A stretch of 64,000 nt of DNA, taken from the NCBI RefSeq assembly GCF_000208745.1, contig NC_030853.1, positions 12,028,757 through 12,092,756 of the forward strand, given 5' to 3'. The translations under genes were made by a program, and so were the position numbers. The notes below the pieces were generated by a model that searched no databases, was not told the DNA's origin, and saw only the letters and a list, made by a program, of their open reading frames with translations. Every line of letters begins with the position of its first letter. Within the stretch, counting starts at the first letter, position 1. Source of the DNA: Theobroma cacao. Taxonomy: Eukaryota > Streptophyta > Magnoliopsida > Malvales > Malvaceae. This document shows, in pieces, positions 12,385 through 25,056 of this stretch.

Positions 12385-12989
12385 TATGCAATCCCAATCA
12401 TCACTCCAAACCATCATTTCTCAAACCCATATTGTAATTCTCAACTAAAAATATCTCAATAACATTTTATAGTAACCCAATACTCACAATTGTATTATGC
12501 TAACATAGTATCACTCATTGGCCACCTTATAGTAGCTTTAGTAATCAAATATACATATTTGATTTTTAACATGAATCTTAGTGGTCTTCGTTACTTATAC
12601 ATGTACACAAGCATAAGACTCTTGACCGTCAGCGTAGTGACTCTAGGTGAAGATACAGCTACTGAGTTACCATAGTACCTACCAAAAAGGTGAGCATACG
12701 TGGACAGCTCAATCTAGGTCCCAACTGCCTTTGAATCTGAAAACATGAAGTTTAAAAATGTGAATATAAACTCAGTGAGTGAACATAATAAGGGAACAAG
12801 CAATCGATAGGAAAAATTTGGAATCATGATGCACTTGTTTTAAAAATAATGCAATTGATTTAATTTCTTACTAAAAACCCCTCATTTCAAACTTTGATCA
12901 ATAACCTCATAGTGTTGCAAAATCCCATGATCAATCCATGAAGTTAAATGGGTGAAAAATAGGTCAAAATCAAGCAAGGTAGCAAGCAT

Positions 12990-13260
12990 GGCAGCAAGTT
13001 TTTCACTGCAGCGAGAAACAATCTTAATTTCCATATGTTTTAGTTTTTCTATCATATCTCCAACTACAGAAGTCTAATTGACATGTTTTTTAGATCATTA
13101 GAAACCAAAGAAACAAGGCTCCAACTTTGATGTTTACCACTTTTCCAAATTCGGATGGGAAGGTGGTCAAAATCTTTGTCGAAGTGAAAGCACTGCACCA
13201 GAACCCGAGAGTTTCTCGCTGCAGCGAAAATGAATCTCACTTCAGCTAGAAACAGAGCAT
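12990..13260. repeat. Palindrome cluster in Fam-C LTR
   Basis: Several copies of a motif based on ttctcgctgcagcgagaa are clustered here. The 13212-13229 copy differs from the perfect palindrome by one base. Shorter relatives (ctgcagcgagaaac, gcagctagaaac) sit on either side. The same cluster recurs in each Fam-C back half: 34120-34420, 40950-41060 and 57810-57990. Confidence 0.7.
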
Positions 13261-13424
13261 TTTAATTGAAATGGGTCTGGTTACATCAAAAGCCATACAT
13301 CAAAAGCCATTTCTTGTTGAAATGAAAAGTAATTTGAGAGCAATTAACAATGCCAACATACAACACAATCACAAATATTTTTCATAACTTTCTATAACAC
13401 ACACATATATATACATATGCATTC

Positions 13425-13607
13425 ATCATCATGTGTGCACTCCTTACTCGCACACTTCAACATCATCATGTGTGCACTCCTTACTCGCACACTCAAACAT
13501 CATCATGTGTACACTCTCTATTCACACACTCTAACATCATCATGTGTGCACTCCCTACTCGCACACTTCAAGATCATCATGTGTGTACTCCCTACTTGCA
13601 CACTTCA
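13425..13607. repeat. 37-bp minisatellite in Fam-C LTR (5 units)
   Basis: Five head-to-tail units of about 37 bp begin at 13425, 13461, 13498, 13535 and 13572. Each follows catcatcatgtgtgcact... with actcgcacacttcaa at its end. Units touch without spacers, so this is a minisatellite and not a CRISPR array. Overlapping ORFs at 13417-13838 arise because 37 bp is not a multiple of three and several frames stay open. Confidence 0.9.
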
Positions 13608-14968
13608 ACATCCTCACACAACATTATTCATGAATGCACAATGTATATTCATAGACATACATACCAACATAATATAGGAGCATATGGATTGATCCTTTTA
13701 CACATTTCACATTTTCACAACATTAAAACATTTTATCAAGGGCTTGTTCCTCGGCACACTTTTTTAAACAAAAGGTTGGATAAAATCATTCAAATGTTTC
13801 ATCCAAATACATTTGCATTTCCCAAAGCAAATTTTTAAATGCAAGTTCACTCACCGGTCTTGTTGATTCTTTTGCTTGACTCTAACCTCAACAAATGCTC
13901 CAAATGGACATGTGAGACCTTGTTGGAACCTATACACACACAACATCACAACCAACCCAAATTGGCTGTCATATAATTCCAAAAGCTCTTTCCTACTCAA
14001 GTTATACTAGTTATTCCTAACTTGCTTCTAATTTCCATTAAGTGGCTAGTTATTCACACTTCTCTAGTCACCCTAAGAGTGAATAAACAACCTCAATGAT
14101 AAAACATTCACAAACCCCATTGTTAGCCATTATCAACAACTAAAGAAATTTAACCTTAACTTATACTCACCTTGATGGTCTTTGTAGTTGAATTCTCTTT
14201 CAAAATTCTTCAAGCTAACAAGGGAAATCACTCACTCTCTCTCTACTTGTCTAGCTAGTGAGAGGAAGATGGAAGTAAGACTTTTTAAGGGTTTTAAGGT
14301 GAGAGAGTGAAATATCACAAAAGATTCTATGAAAAAGTGCTAAAAAATATGAAAATTAAAGCTAGAGAGAGAAAGTTATGGAAGCTTTAAAGGAGGCTCC
14401 CATGGAGATGAAGAAACGTGAGAGGGGAAAGGAAGACGAAATGGTTGGAAGCTGCTAGAGCTTTAGATAGTTATATTTAAAGTTTATCCATTTCTCACAT
14501 AAATTACCAAAATGCCCTTAACATGGTGACTTTATCTTTCTCCCATCCTTTGTGCAACCTTTTACTCTTTTAACACCAGGACAAGGTCCATAATAGTCTA
14601 GAAATGTTCAGGTTCACGAAAACATAAAAATTTATACCCGAGATGCAAAATGACCATTTTGCCCCTATCATGGAAATTATCATTATTTTTATCTTCTTCA
14701 TTTATTTACCAGCATAAACGTCATTCATTCATTCCTTAGGCCTATTTAAACCTTCATAGCATAAAAAAAAACCCACTCGTAGGAGCTCACCAAGAGAAAT
14801 TACAAAATTACCCCTGGTCCATATTATCGCATCTACTTCTAGTTATGTGTTTATGGAAATCGAGATTTCACAGGTTCACTTCTGGATTACCCTTTTTAAC
14901 TCAGTAATTAACCTCAATTGACATCTGTAAACTTTATTAGTCATCGTATCAAAATACGAGGTACTACA

Positions 14969-17900
14969 GTTACCGACATCCAAGACTTGCGAGTAAACCC
15001 ACCAAATCCTGAACAAGCCTTAGTTGAGATTCTGGATAATTAAATCGAATATTTTTTTACGCATATAAATTGACTAGTAATAATGATACCGTCGTTTACT
15101 TAACTAGATAAACATTTGTAATTAATACGTCGAGACTAGATGTCAATATCCAATTCCAATAAACTTTCAACAGATTTAACATCACACTTAATACTCATTA
15201 CACAACCTCAAAGTTTTTAGCAAATACATTTTCGAAAGCCTAATAATAATTATAAGTCTAACACTTTTATACAACACAACCCATATACAGTGGAGTGACT
15301 CAAAGTGGAAGTCTAAAAGATGCCATTACCTACGTTGCAGCAAGTCTCGATGTGCTGAGCAATACACTTGAGCTGATTACTTATCTGTAAAAGGAAGATA
15401 AAGGGGTGAGTCTCACTGACTTAGTAATCATCGACTCTGTGAGTAGGGCGTAGATGGGAAACAAGCCAAGGATAGGAATTTTGAAACTTAAACACATGCA
15501 AATACATACGAACAATTTGAAATCAACGAAGCATTTGTGCCTTATATGTAAACCCAAAAGTTGTGTTGCAAAATAATCACTTCAAGTAATAGAATAAAAT
15601 CGACGCAAGTAAAAGATTTATGCCGTCGAAATCATTTGTTGTTCTTTACATAAAATCAGGCTAACATAAACAAGCACACTCTCGTAAAATCAAGCAATTT
15701 CGATGTTTATACACAAGTTTATAAACTATCTCATCCTCAAGATATTATACACAAATCCATCATATAAATAAGGGAGCTCTAGAATAAAACTCATATTTCT
15801 CACCATGCGAATGAATACGTATTTGAAAACCCAAAGAGATATCACTCTAGAGTAGTTAATAGAAATAAAGAACTCGTGGACTCGCTTCTATGTAATAACA
15901 TTCAGGAGCATCGCTCCACAAGATTTCCATAGCCATGGTAGTCTCGACGATGTTGGCCGACATTGGACAAATCAAGTGGTCGTGACTGTGTATATCAACT
16001 TATTGCCTAGCCACATATAACAACTAGTGGCCTTGTCACATATAATCATAGACCCTGGCCTCTGCCACGTCTAACAGCCCATCAGTGACCTAAAGATTCT
16101 CTAGCTAGAGCTCATTTGTGCACAAGGGTCACACTATCTCGATGTGATATTTGGCCTACCCTCGAATCTCTCAGTTTGACAAAACCATTTCAAAATCAAG
16201 TTGGGTTTCCAAAAGCTCATTTCAAATCCATTTCAAAAGTACCAACCATGGTTACATGATAAAACCTCATTTTGTAAGGCTTTGCAATGTTAAACCTTTG
16301 CATGAAGTTTAAATATCAAATCAGCATGGTGAATATATAATCTATTCATGGATGCACATCACACAACCAATAAGGCACATTTTAATGTAAACTATGTTAA
16401 AGAGCTTCTTTCCCGATTTTAAAAACCCTTTACATAAATACCTTATATACATATATTCAAATCAATTTCAAACATCATGGCATCCACAATTGCCTAGCAC
16501 TTCTACCAGCTCATGCTTTCCACAAATTGCATTTAAAGAAAATCGACACGTCTATTAATCGTATATCAAATATATAGTATGGAAATTTTGAAATAGACAC
16601 CCCTACTCACCTTACAATAGTGGGATACTACGTCGCTATTGATTCGGGTACGTATCTAGCTAATTCTACTCGCTGGTCACCCGTTACCTCTTTCGGCATG
16701 CCACCACAGCAAATTTCCCTTTATCACACACTTCCTAGCAACCATTCAAACCCAATACACTTAATTGTACTCATACATGGCAGCATATAGACCAATAATC
16801 CTTAACCAAACCTCATAGTTTTCATCAACATTATTCACAATTATTTAACATACAATCCTTACACTTTAACCAACCAAAGCTTATACAACGCAATGTAGTC
16901 ACTTTGCCTGCTTACCTCTTGGTTCAAGCTTGAATTCTAAATATGATTCACAACTTCCTCACATCTTCTGTCACCATTCCTCAGATCTCATCTTTTCTTT
17001 CTACTTGTAATTTCAAGACTAAAACACTTAGCCATTACTTATTTAGCTCAAAATCACCATGCATTCCAAGATCTATCTACATGCATGCATCTGGTTCTTG
17101 TACTTCTTGAAAATCCTTACTACCACAAAGAAAATCTCACATTATAATCAGTTCAAAAAGCACGCATTCAAGCAAAATAACAATTTCTACCTTCCTTACC
17201 TTGGAACCTCTAAGTCGAACCACCAAATCTCTTTAAACTTCAACAATGGAATGTGGGTGGGGAGGAAAACCTCTCGATTTTCTCTAGCTCCTTGAAGCCG
17301 ATTATCTTTCTTCCTTTCCTCTCTACTCTCCCTCTCCTCTCAAGTGAAAGCTTCACAAAGCCCTCTCCTCTCCATTTCCCTTCAAAATGGGCGGATTTTT
17401 CATGGAAACTCACTTGTTTTCTTTACATTTTCCTTTTCTAGGCCGAGCCTTTCCTTACATATTTTTTTCCTTCTCTTTTCTCTCTTCCTCTCGGGTGGAG
17501 CTTCACAAGACCAAATCTCCCATCATTTTCTCTAAATGATACGATTTGGTCAATGTTCTCCAAGACTTTGCCCATCTTTCTCTTTTTTTTTTATTCCTCA
17601 TTTCTTATTGGACCAACCTATCTCCCGCTCAAATTTCATGCCCCAATTTTCTCCTTTGCTCATTGGTCCAAAATCTATCCTAATTTTGCTTCTCCATCTG
17701 CCACCTTCACCTTCCCATTTTTTCATTCTTCATTCTTTATTTCATGCACCACCTTATTCCTCCAATCACATTTCATGCACAAACTTTACCTTATATTTTA
17801 TTTGGTCATTTATTCAACCATTCAAGTCACATGCATCCCACCTTTTACCTTCCTCATTTGGCCACCTTATGCACCAATCTCATTACATGCAATTAACTTA

Positions 17901-18564
17901 GTCTTATTCTTCCTTTTACTTCACATGGTAGGGGTCCCACATGTCCCCCACTAATTTTTCCTTTTTGCTTGCTATAATTTGCATGTAATAGTGAATTCAC
18001 ATGTACATCTCCTATTCCACATAATCTAACTTTCCTTGGTTAGTAAATTCACAATTAACTTTAAATTTTTAAAATTGCACATAAGTCCTCAAACTTTTCC
18101 TTATTTACCATGTGCTCCTCCAAACTTTTCATCCTTTACAATTTGGTCCTTCCAACATTTCTTTAATCCCAATTTCCTCCTATTTTCCTTCCTTTACATG
18201 TGTGCAAACAAAATATAAAATTTACACTTCACCACGGTATCACCATAATATTTAAATATATACTTACTCGCTTTTACTCTATTTAATAAAGGCATGCGGG
18301 TCCCACTAATACCGTTTTTCTTCCAAATTCTTTCTTACTTCTTCTCCCCCACTTAGATTATTCACATAGTCCTCCTCCATTACTAATCTCAACAATGAAT
18401 AAAATATTAATATTTTATTGATATGTTCTTACTAAAATATTATTTTATTCCAAAATATTATTTTTACCGAATATTGCTCTTTGGCACTTAAATTTATATC
18501 AATTGACCCTTTGTCTTATCGATAAGGTCTTATTGGCTTCTATATGAGGGTACGGGGTGTTCCA
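14969..18564 (-). mobile_element. Fam-E LTR, its first bases split by two Fam-C LTRs
   Basis: This 3.6-kb LTR ends gtacggggtgttcca at 18564, the inverse of the tgtaacaccccgta start seen in plus-sense copies. Its left part (gttaccgacatccaagacttgcgag) lines up about 20-25 bp inside the left end of the copy at 49804. The missing outermost bases are probably the short remnant at 1579-1587 and sequence beyond the window. It contains a hairpin array at 15975-16074 and an actcacc motif near 16605. ORFs at 17059-18218 are low-complexity chance frames. No proteins are encoded. Confidence 0.8.
15975..16074. repeat. Hairpin minisatellite in Fam-E LTR
   Basis: Three or four imperfect units of about 30 bp each carry a small inverted repeat of the type tggc(c)..g(g)cca, such as gccacatataacaactagtggc. 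Better-preserved versions lie at 28896-28990, 42071-42170 and 50793-50890. Confidence 0.65.
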
Positions 18565-18829
18565 TTGATTATCATATATGCAAGGTTATACTTAAGGATA
18601 AATAATTTAGAACCATTCCAAAATAAAATGAGATGTAATGTAAATATATAAATATATATAGATATATATATAAGCTAAGCATCTCATGCTAGCAAAGTAT
18701 AAATCTATGTTTCCCAAACATAAAATAAAATATTTAGCTATAGGCCTAAAACCAAAACATCTTATCTTAGTAATCATGCCATGAAAACATTCAATGTTCT
18801 AAAATTTTTTATTATTCCACAATCTAATT
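18565..18829. other. Unassigned AT-rich stretch
   Basis: This stretch lies between the end of the Fam-E LTR and the recognisable copia gag remnant. It is AT-rich with a short tatata run (18645-18672). I see no coding signal, repeat border or RNA gene. The five bases after the LTR are ttgat, the presumed TSD of 14969-18564. It may be decayed copia pol. Confidence 0.4.
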
Positions 18830-18989
18830 TAGGTCGACAAGCTTGACCACCATCAACTAAGGTTGTCACCTTCATGGTCCTATGTTTCACTGCTCCTTGT
18901 CATTAGTTCCTTCAATGTGTCATACATATTAAAACCATTAATAAAGAGTAAGGTATCATATACCAAGTAGTGAAAAATCACCATATGAT

Positions 18990-19423
18990 TCATACTTGAT
19001 TTGGAAACTTCCTTTTGTTTCTTCCCTTTGATGGATTCAAGATAATCCTTGCAATTGCGCCTCTAATGCCCTAATTTGTCATAGAAATAGCATTTGTCAT
19101 TGTCCTTGTCCTTCTTCACTCCTTTAGTAGGCTTCATACCTTTCAAAGTTGATGCCTTTTCATCGTTGTCTTTCTTAGAAAATTTTCCTTTCTTATTTTT
19201 ATTTTTCTTAGAATAGACAACATGAACTAAAGGTTCCTCCTTTGCAATGGTGTTCTCAGCTTATGTTAGCATATTCAATAAGCCCGAAAGGGTTACCTTA
19301 ATCTTGTTCATGTTGAAGTTCAACATAAATTGTGAATAGCTCTCTTGTAGTGAAGAAAGTATAAGGTCAATGCCTAAATCATGATCCATAACCCAACCCC
19401 ACTACTCAAGTCCAGTGATATCC
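18990..19423 (-). pseudogene. Copia 2 gag, C-terminal half with decayed zinc knuckle
   Basis: Translating leftward from the solo LTR gives SYSQFMLNFNMNKIKVTLSGLL, a copia gag block, then a Lys-rich linker and a zinc-knuckle relic CYFYDKLGH followed by a stop and RRNC (about 19049-19093). One Cys of the CCHC has become Tyr. It continues the gag of 22512-22945 across the solo LTR insertion. Stops and frameshifts are present. Confidence 0.8.
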
Positions 19424-22400
19424 TATCACAACCCGGAACCTCCCTCGGCCCATGACAACCCCGCGACGTCCCAATTGACACTCATTATCCGAAATGCCAA
19501 TTGGAACCCCGCAAGGCTAACGAATTAGTTTCTTGCCTTTTCTGTGAGCAATCGTTGTTAAATATAGAGTTTTAAAAAAATATAAACTATTTTAGATCGA
19601 AAACAATCAAAATAAAATTTTCGCCACATAGGAGTATTTTGGTCATTTTTACCAAAAAATTTCGAAACCTAATAAAGATACAACGTATGGTAGAAAAATA
19701 TCCACTACCAATTAAAAATAAATTTTTGTAATCTAAATCATTCATTTAGAGTGAAAAGTTAGCTAATTAAACTAAATAAAAATATTTGATAATATATTTC
19801 ATTTTCTTATAAAATAATTTTTATAGAACTATACATAAATAATTTTTGTAGCGTGAGAATAAAATAAATTCATACATACAATAATTTACAAAGTTATAAT
19901 GTACAATAATAATTATAATGACAAGTGGCCCATAAATACACCCAATATTGGTGATAATAACCTATTGTTTGTGGGATAGAGGGGTCAACTGGAATCCTCG
20001 ACAAAATCGGATATCTACAAGCTACCACAGGCCTGAAATGTTTGGAAAGGAGGTGGGTGAGATTTTGAAATCCTAATGAGTAAACAGACATTATCATAAA
20101 TATCTAAAGGCGAGTAAAATGGATGCAAGTTTAAACAACAAATCACAAACCATTTCATAAGGTTTTCAATTTCTTTCTTAAACCATAAAACATTTGTTAT
20201 TTACCAAAACAGTTGTCAAGGCGTATAACCTTTATTAAAAACATGGCTCAAGCCAAAATCTAGTCCTCGGGGATACCTTGGACAAGGCATCTAACCGAGT
20301 CCGCCAAGGTTGTTAAGATATTTACATGTTAAACACATTCTAGTTTTGAAAACAAGTCGTTCCTTGGCGTCGGTCGAGTTACACATTCACGTGGGGGTTC
20401 GACGTGAAGTGAACTCTAACACTACCCCGGGAGTTACCCTCCTCACCTCTACAACTAGAGTAACTATGAAATCGAGTTTACCGTGCCCCTCTAATAGGCA
20501 GTCCATGAAAACCCGTCACTGCAGTGACTAACCCACCAATTTTAATAAAATTTCGACAGTATAACGTGGCTTTTATTTATTTACCCAGCCTGCATAGTAA
20601 AAATAGCTTACATTTATTCCCAAGGCAATTATAAAATATAGCCACATATACTCATATATCATAAGCCATTCATAGTAAAATATATATATTTCAAAATAAT
20701 TGACAGCCTCCAATTACTCAATTTCATAATCAACACAGTATATTATTATTTGTCACATTTATTTCTAAAACATCAAAAATCCCATTTTAATCTCATTTTG
20801 ATTTCATAAAATCCATGAAGAGTATTTAAAAATAAACTCTAGATAATTTACAATAATAATAGGTTTACTCACCGTTTGTACAGATGAAATGCTTCCTAGG
20901 TGCCCCGATCACTGTTGGTTGGGTACGACTTCCTTGTCTTTACCGGAAGGCTCTCCTCCTAGACACATTGTAAAATTTACCCAATTCACCACATTGATGC
21001 TAAATCACTATATAATTGACTTAAATCCTATACTAATGCATGGTATGAAATGCAATAGCCTAAAACGGCTTAAACGAGGTATTAACCTATTTTTGGCACT
21101 TTACCCGATAAATTGCTAACGCGCTCCATTTTAGCTCTAAATCGTCCCATTCTCTCTCCAACATTTCTAACCATTAAATATCAGCCAATAACCTTCTAAA
21201 ATCACCAAAATCAGTTCACTTTCCTCCTTGGAAAATTCGGCCAAAAATGGGACATTAACTCGGTAAATTTTCTACTTTGTTTTTCTATCACATTTAACCA
21301 TTTTTCATCATTTTCTCTTCATTTCTCTTAGAACAAATCAGATCATCATCATCGTACCTCATTGCAGATTTGGCCAAGGGTGGGTATTGTGAAAATTTAA
21401 TGCTTTCTTGCCCAATTTTTTTTCTAAACACATTTAATTAACTAAAACTATCAATTTAACTAAAAATCAAAACCTAAAAATTTCAATTTCTCCCCCCTTG
21501 AAATTCAGCCAGCCCTTGATGTCACTTTTAGATCTCTCTCCTCAAGCATGCTAAATGGAAATAAAGGCATAGGAAAGGTAGAAATCAAGCGAAAGTCGAA
21601 AAATCTTACCGTTAGACGCGTAAACGAGCGAAAAACGTGAATTCCCCTTTGAATTTTCTTGTTTCTCTTTGATTTTTCTCTTTTCTTCCTTTCCTCTCTA
21701 TTTTCTCTCTTGTTCTTTCCTTATGGCCGGCCAGCACTTAGTATGGGGTTTAAATGTGCTGATTTTCTATTAAAATAGTATTAAACAATTAAAAAGTGCC
21801 ATGTGTCACTTTTCCATTGGCCCATTTTTAAAATTTCATCCATTTGTTTCCAAATTTTTACCATACACTTGTCCCACATATCCATCGCTTAGATAAAATT
21901 CTCAGACTTATCCAAAGTCTTGGTGGAGTAATTTTTGAAATTTACACTTTTGCCCCCGTAAAAGTGAGAAATTACATTTTGGCCTAAAAACTGAAAAATT
22001 GCCCATAGACATATTTTTCATCCCTTATACTCATATCATTCTCCAATTTGTCAAATTTGATCTAAATTCTCTCAAAATCTCAAATTTTGTCTGCGGGTGG
22101 CAAAATTACGATTTTGCCCCTACACTCCAAAAATCACCAGAATTAAACTTTTTCACTTCCTATCATTAAATTATACTCCAAATAGTTAATCTTGGTCAAC
22201 AATTTCACTCCATGATCAAATTATTATCTTAGGTGGCAAAATGACGATTTTGCCCCTAAACATCAAAATTTCCAATTTTACCCCAAATGAACTCTCGAAC
22301 TCCGAACATTCATTTTTAGTCATTCCTGGACTATAAAATATTAAATTTCATCCTACAATTCCTATTTAAACTAGTTCGAGGTTAAATCAACTCAAGTGTA

Positions 22401-22511
22401 CCGTTAGGTACATTATCGGGTTTCGTCTATTCTTAGGTGCTTTCCTAGCATAATAACATGTTACTTAGTGCATGTATGTCATGACATGTGTTTATAGGGT
22501 CGGGTTTTACA
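19424..22511 (-). mobile_element. Fam-T solo LTR inside copia 2 gag
   Basis: This 3088-bp LTR is closely related to the LTRs of the Tekay element (same opening, ending gggtcgggttttaca). It is flanked by a perfect TSD tatcc at 19419-19423 and 22512-22516. There is no internal region, so it is a solo LTR left by LTR-LTR recombination. It is about 260 bp longer than the Tekay LTR because of extra sequence near 21840-22130 carrying another copy of the 'cgattttgcccc' block. A GGTGAGT motif lies at 20877-20883 on the minus strand. ORFs inside (19894-20097, 20889-21119) are shadows. Confidence 0.96.
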
Positions 22512-22945
22512 TATCCTACCATTTTAAGCACATGAGGCCTTACTAGGCTTCCCTCAGATATCGTACATTGGAACAATTCCTTTGAAATGTCGAATCTCTT
22601 TGTGCAACTTTCCTTATCGAACATTTCTCTAAGGTTTAGGATAATATCCAAAGCATTCATAGCTTCATGTTGCTTTTGAAGATCTGGAGCCTTACTAGCC
22701 ACCATCACACATGTGGCTTGATCGAGATCAACCATATAAACTCTATAGGCCTCATTTTCATCATTTGTAGCATCATCGCTAGGTTCCTCAAGAACAAGAC
22801 CATCTAGGACATAAGCCTTTTTCTCTTGTTTCAAAACAATCTTGATATTGCGAAACCAGTCAATGAAATTTGGGCCTATCAACTTGTTTGCATCAAGTAT
22901 GCTTCTAAGTGACAAACTATTCACCATGATATGACTATTACTCAT
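22512..22945 (-). pseudogene. Copia 2 gag, N-terminal half
   Basis: This open segment begins with ATG at 22943-22945 and runs to the solo LTR. It shows the plant copia gag/UBN2 pattern: LRSILDANKLIGPNFIDWFR, then IVLKQEKKAYVLDG, and LREMFDKESCTKRFDISKEL. Gag would have formed the particle that holds element RNA. The frame appears to run to residue 166 only because it reads on into the inserted LTR. The true gag resumes at 19423 on the other side. It is the best-preserved coding piece of this element. Confidence 0.9.
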
Positions 22946-23939
22946 TAACGCAAACTATATAATCATAAAGACAAGGTTTTAAATATTATATGACTATTCT
23001 CGATATTTTATCAAAATAATAGCCTTCTTCTACTATTTCAAGAAATTTAACCATCAAACTTTTTGTTGAGCTGGGATCCTTTTCATCCCACCATGACCTT
23101 GAGTGACTCAACAAGCTACAATGAAACTAATTAGGTAGGTAACTTAGCTTACCAATTGTATCTTACATAACTCCTAGATCAGTTAGGTGACAACTCCTTG
23201 TCTAAATGTATCATATACATTTTCTCTAACTATGCCTCTAACACCATGCGATCATGTGTGACACATCCGAACAACATGGTACTAGTTGAGTAAGGCCCAC
23301 CAATAATTCAAACATACTCATGGAAAAGTTTGACCTTGAGTGACTTAACAAGCCTCTAATTAAAAGAGTAGCCTGGTTATCTTGTTATATAGTGGAAGGT
23401 AAGTTTTTGACTTGATATATTAATGAGGGATTTTTATTTATTAATTCATTAATTAAGGTCTTATTGATTTGGTGTTGTTGACATGCATGGCATTTATAGC
23501 GTTTCACATATATCATATATATATATATTTACTGAAAAATAAATCTATCTCATGCTAGCTACTAGGATAATTATGGACGTTACTAATTCTAATTTCCTTG
23601 AGCCATTAAGGAAATTAGTTGGTTAAATTCCTAGGGGATTTATACAAACATCATCTTCAAGCTTCGCTTGTAACCTCCTTGAATCTCCATGGCGCCTTCG
23701 AATCTCCATCTTCAAGTTAAAAAAAATTTTCTATTTAACCCTAGTTTTACACTTTGATGCAACTAATTACATTTTATAATCAAGAAACCTCGAGTTACAT
23801 TCAATGGGAGTTAGGTGAGAAAAGAATTTTACAACCTAGAGAAAATAGAGATAAGGCAAGATATGCAAACCCTATTTTAAAATAAATACCATGAGAAATA
23901 AATTTAACCATCCATGACCTAATCTTCTAAGGTCTAAGT
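22946..23939 (-). other. Copia 2 leader, gag-proximal part (non-coding)
   Basis: About 1 kb of AT-rich DNA lies upstream of gag on the minus strand. It contains an internal direct repeat of 'accttgagtgact(c/t)aacaagc' (about 23097 and 23333) and a short tatata run near 23517-23530. I see no ORF of substance and no RNA gene. The block ends at the TSD taagt of the Fam-E insertion and resumes at 29995. Confidence 0.5.
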
Positions 23940-24979
23940 TGTAACACCCTATACCATCATATAGAAGTCAATAAGACCTTATCAATAAGATGAAGAGTCA
24001 ATTAACCTAAATTTAAGTGCCAAAGAGTGATGACGGGTGAAAATAATGTTTTAGAATAAAATAATTTTTTTTAATAAAATAGTATTAAAGTTATTAATAT
24101 TTTATTTATTGCAAAAATTAGTCATGATGGAGGACTATATGACTAGTCCATGTGGGGGACAAGAAGTAAGAAAGAATTTTAAAGAAAAATGACGTTAGTG
24201 GGGCCACGTGTCTGTATTAAATAAAGCTAGAGCGGGTAAATATATATTTAAATATTATGGTGTTACCCTTGTGAAGTGCAAATTTTATATTTTGTGTGTA
24301 AATGTGTAAAGGAAAGGAAAATAGGAGGAAATTGGAATTAAAGAAATGTTGGAAGGACCAAATTGTGAAGGATGAAAAGTTTGGAAAGGCACATTGTAAA
24401 TAAGGAAAAGTGTGAGGACTTATGTGCAATTTCAACTTTTGAGGTTAAATGTGAATTACTAACCAAGGGAAGTTATATTATGTGGGATATGAGATGTACA
24501 TCTGAATTCACTATTACATGCAAATTATAGCATGCAAAAAGGAGAAGTCAGTGGGGAACATGTGATACCCCCACCATGTGAAGAAAAATGAAGAATAAAG
24601 ACTAAGCTTGTTTGCATGTAATGAGATTGGTGCATTAGGTGGCCAAATGAGGAAAGTAAAATGTGGGATGCATGTGACTTGAATTGTCTAATAAATGACC
24701 AATTAAAATACAAAGTGAAGCTTGTGCATGAAATGGGATTGGAGGAATAAGGTGGCAAATGAAATAAACCAAAAAGAATACCATGTGAATCAATGCATGT
24801 GCAAAGTAATTTAGTCAAAGCATAAAGGAATGGACAAGGAAAACCTTGCATGAAAAATCCATTAATGAAAAGTGGAGTTAATAACCAAGAGAGGAGTTGA
24901 ATGGCATGACATGTAAAAAGAAATGAAAAGAAATAATAGAAAAAGGAAGTGACTTTGGGCAATTCACCCACAACAAAGT

Positions 24980-25056
24980 AAAAAGAGAAAGGAAGAAAGG
25001 AGAAAGAAAGAAAAGAGAAAGAAAGAAAGGAGAAAGAAGAAAAAGAGAAAGGAAGG
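24980..25056 (+). repeat. Purine-only microsatellite (gaaa/ggaaa type)
   Basis: About 77 bp of almost uninterrupted purines is built of gaaag, gaaagg and gaaagaaa units, in the front half of the Fam-E LTR. Similar blocks occur at about 38158-38200, 56050-56260 and 56640-56715. On the opposite strand it yields Phe/Ser-rich ORFs without function. Confidence 0.85.

Larger units (their letters stand above)
1588..14968 (-). mobile_element. Fam-C LTR with E-like tip, split by Tekay element
   Basis: One Fam-C LTR occupies about 1588-1669 and 12390-14968, about 2.66 kb once the nested Tekay element and one TSD copy are removed. Its left end (gtcacagccc) is the usual Fam-C terminus with the first base or two lost. 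The right end, gtactaca at 14968, lies about 95 bp beyond the 'ttcaca' terminus used by other Fam-C copies. That extra tip resembles the start of Fam-E LTRs. The following gttac (14969-14973) fits a TSD, with a degraded ctta partner at about 1584-1587. It appears to have inserted into the first bases of the Fam-E LTR at 14969-18564. Confidence 0.75.

Noticed and set aside
13425..13607. Regular repeats that could suggest a CRISPR array (also 40597-40770)
   Set aside because: Units abut without unique spacers, the setting is a plant LTR, and no cas genes exist. These are minisatellites.
16876..18218. Series of overlapping ORFs in the Fam-E LTR
   Set aside because: They recur with different lengths in other Fam-E copies, have no conserved start and no domains.
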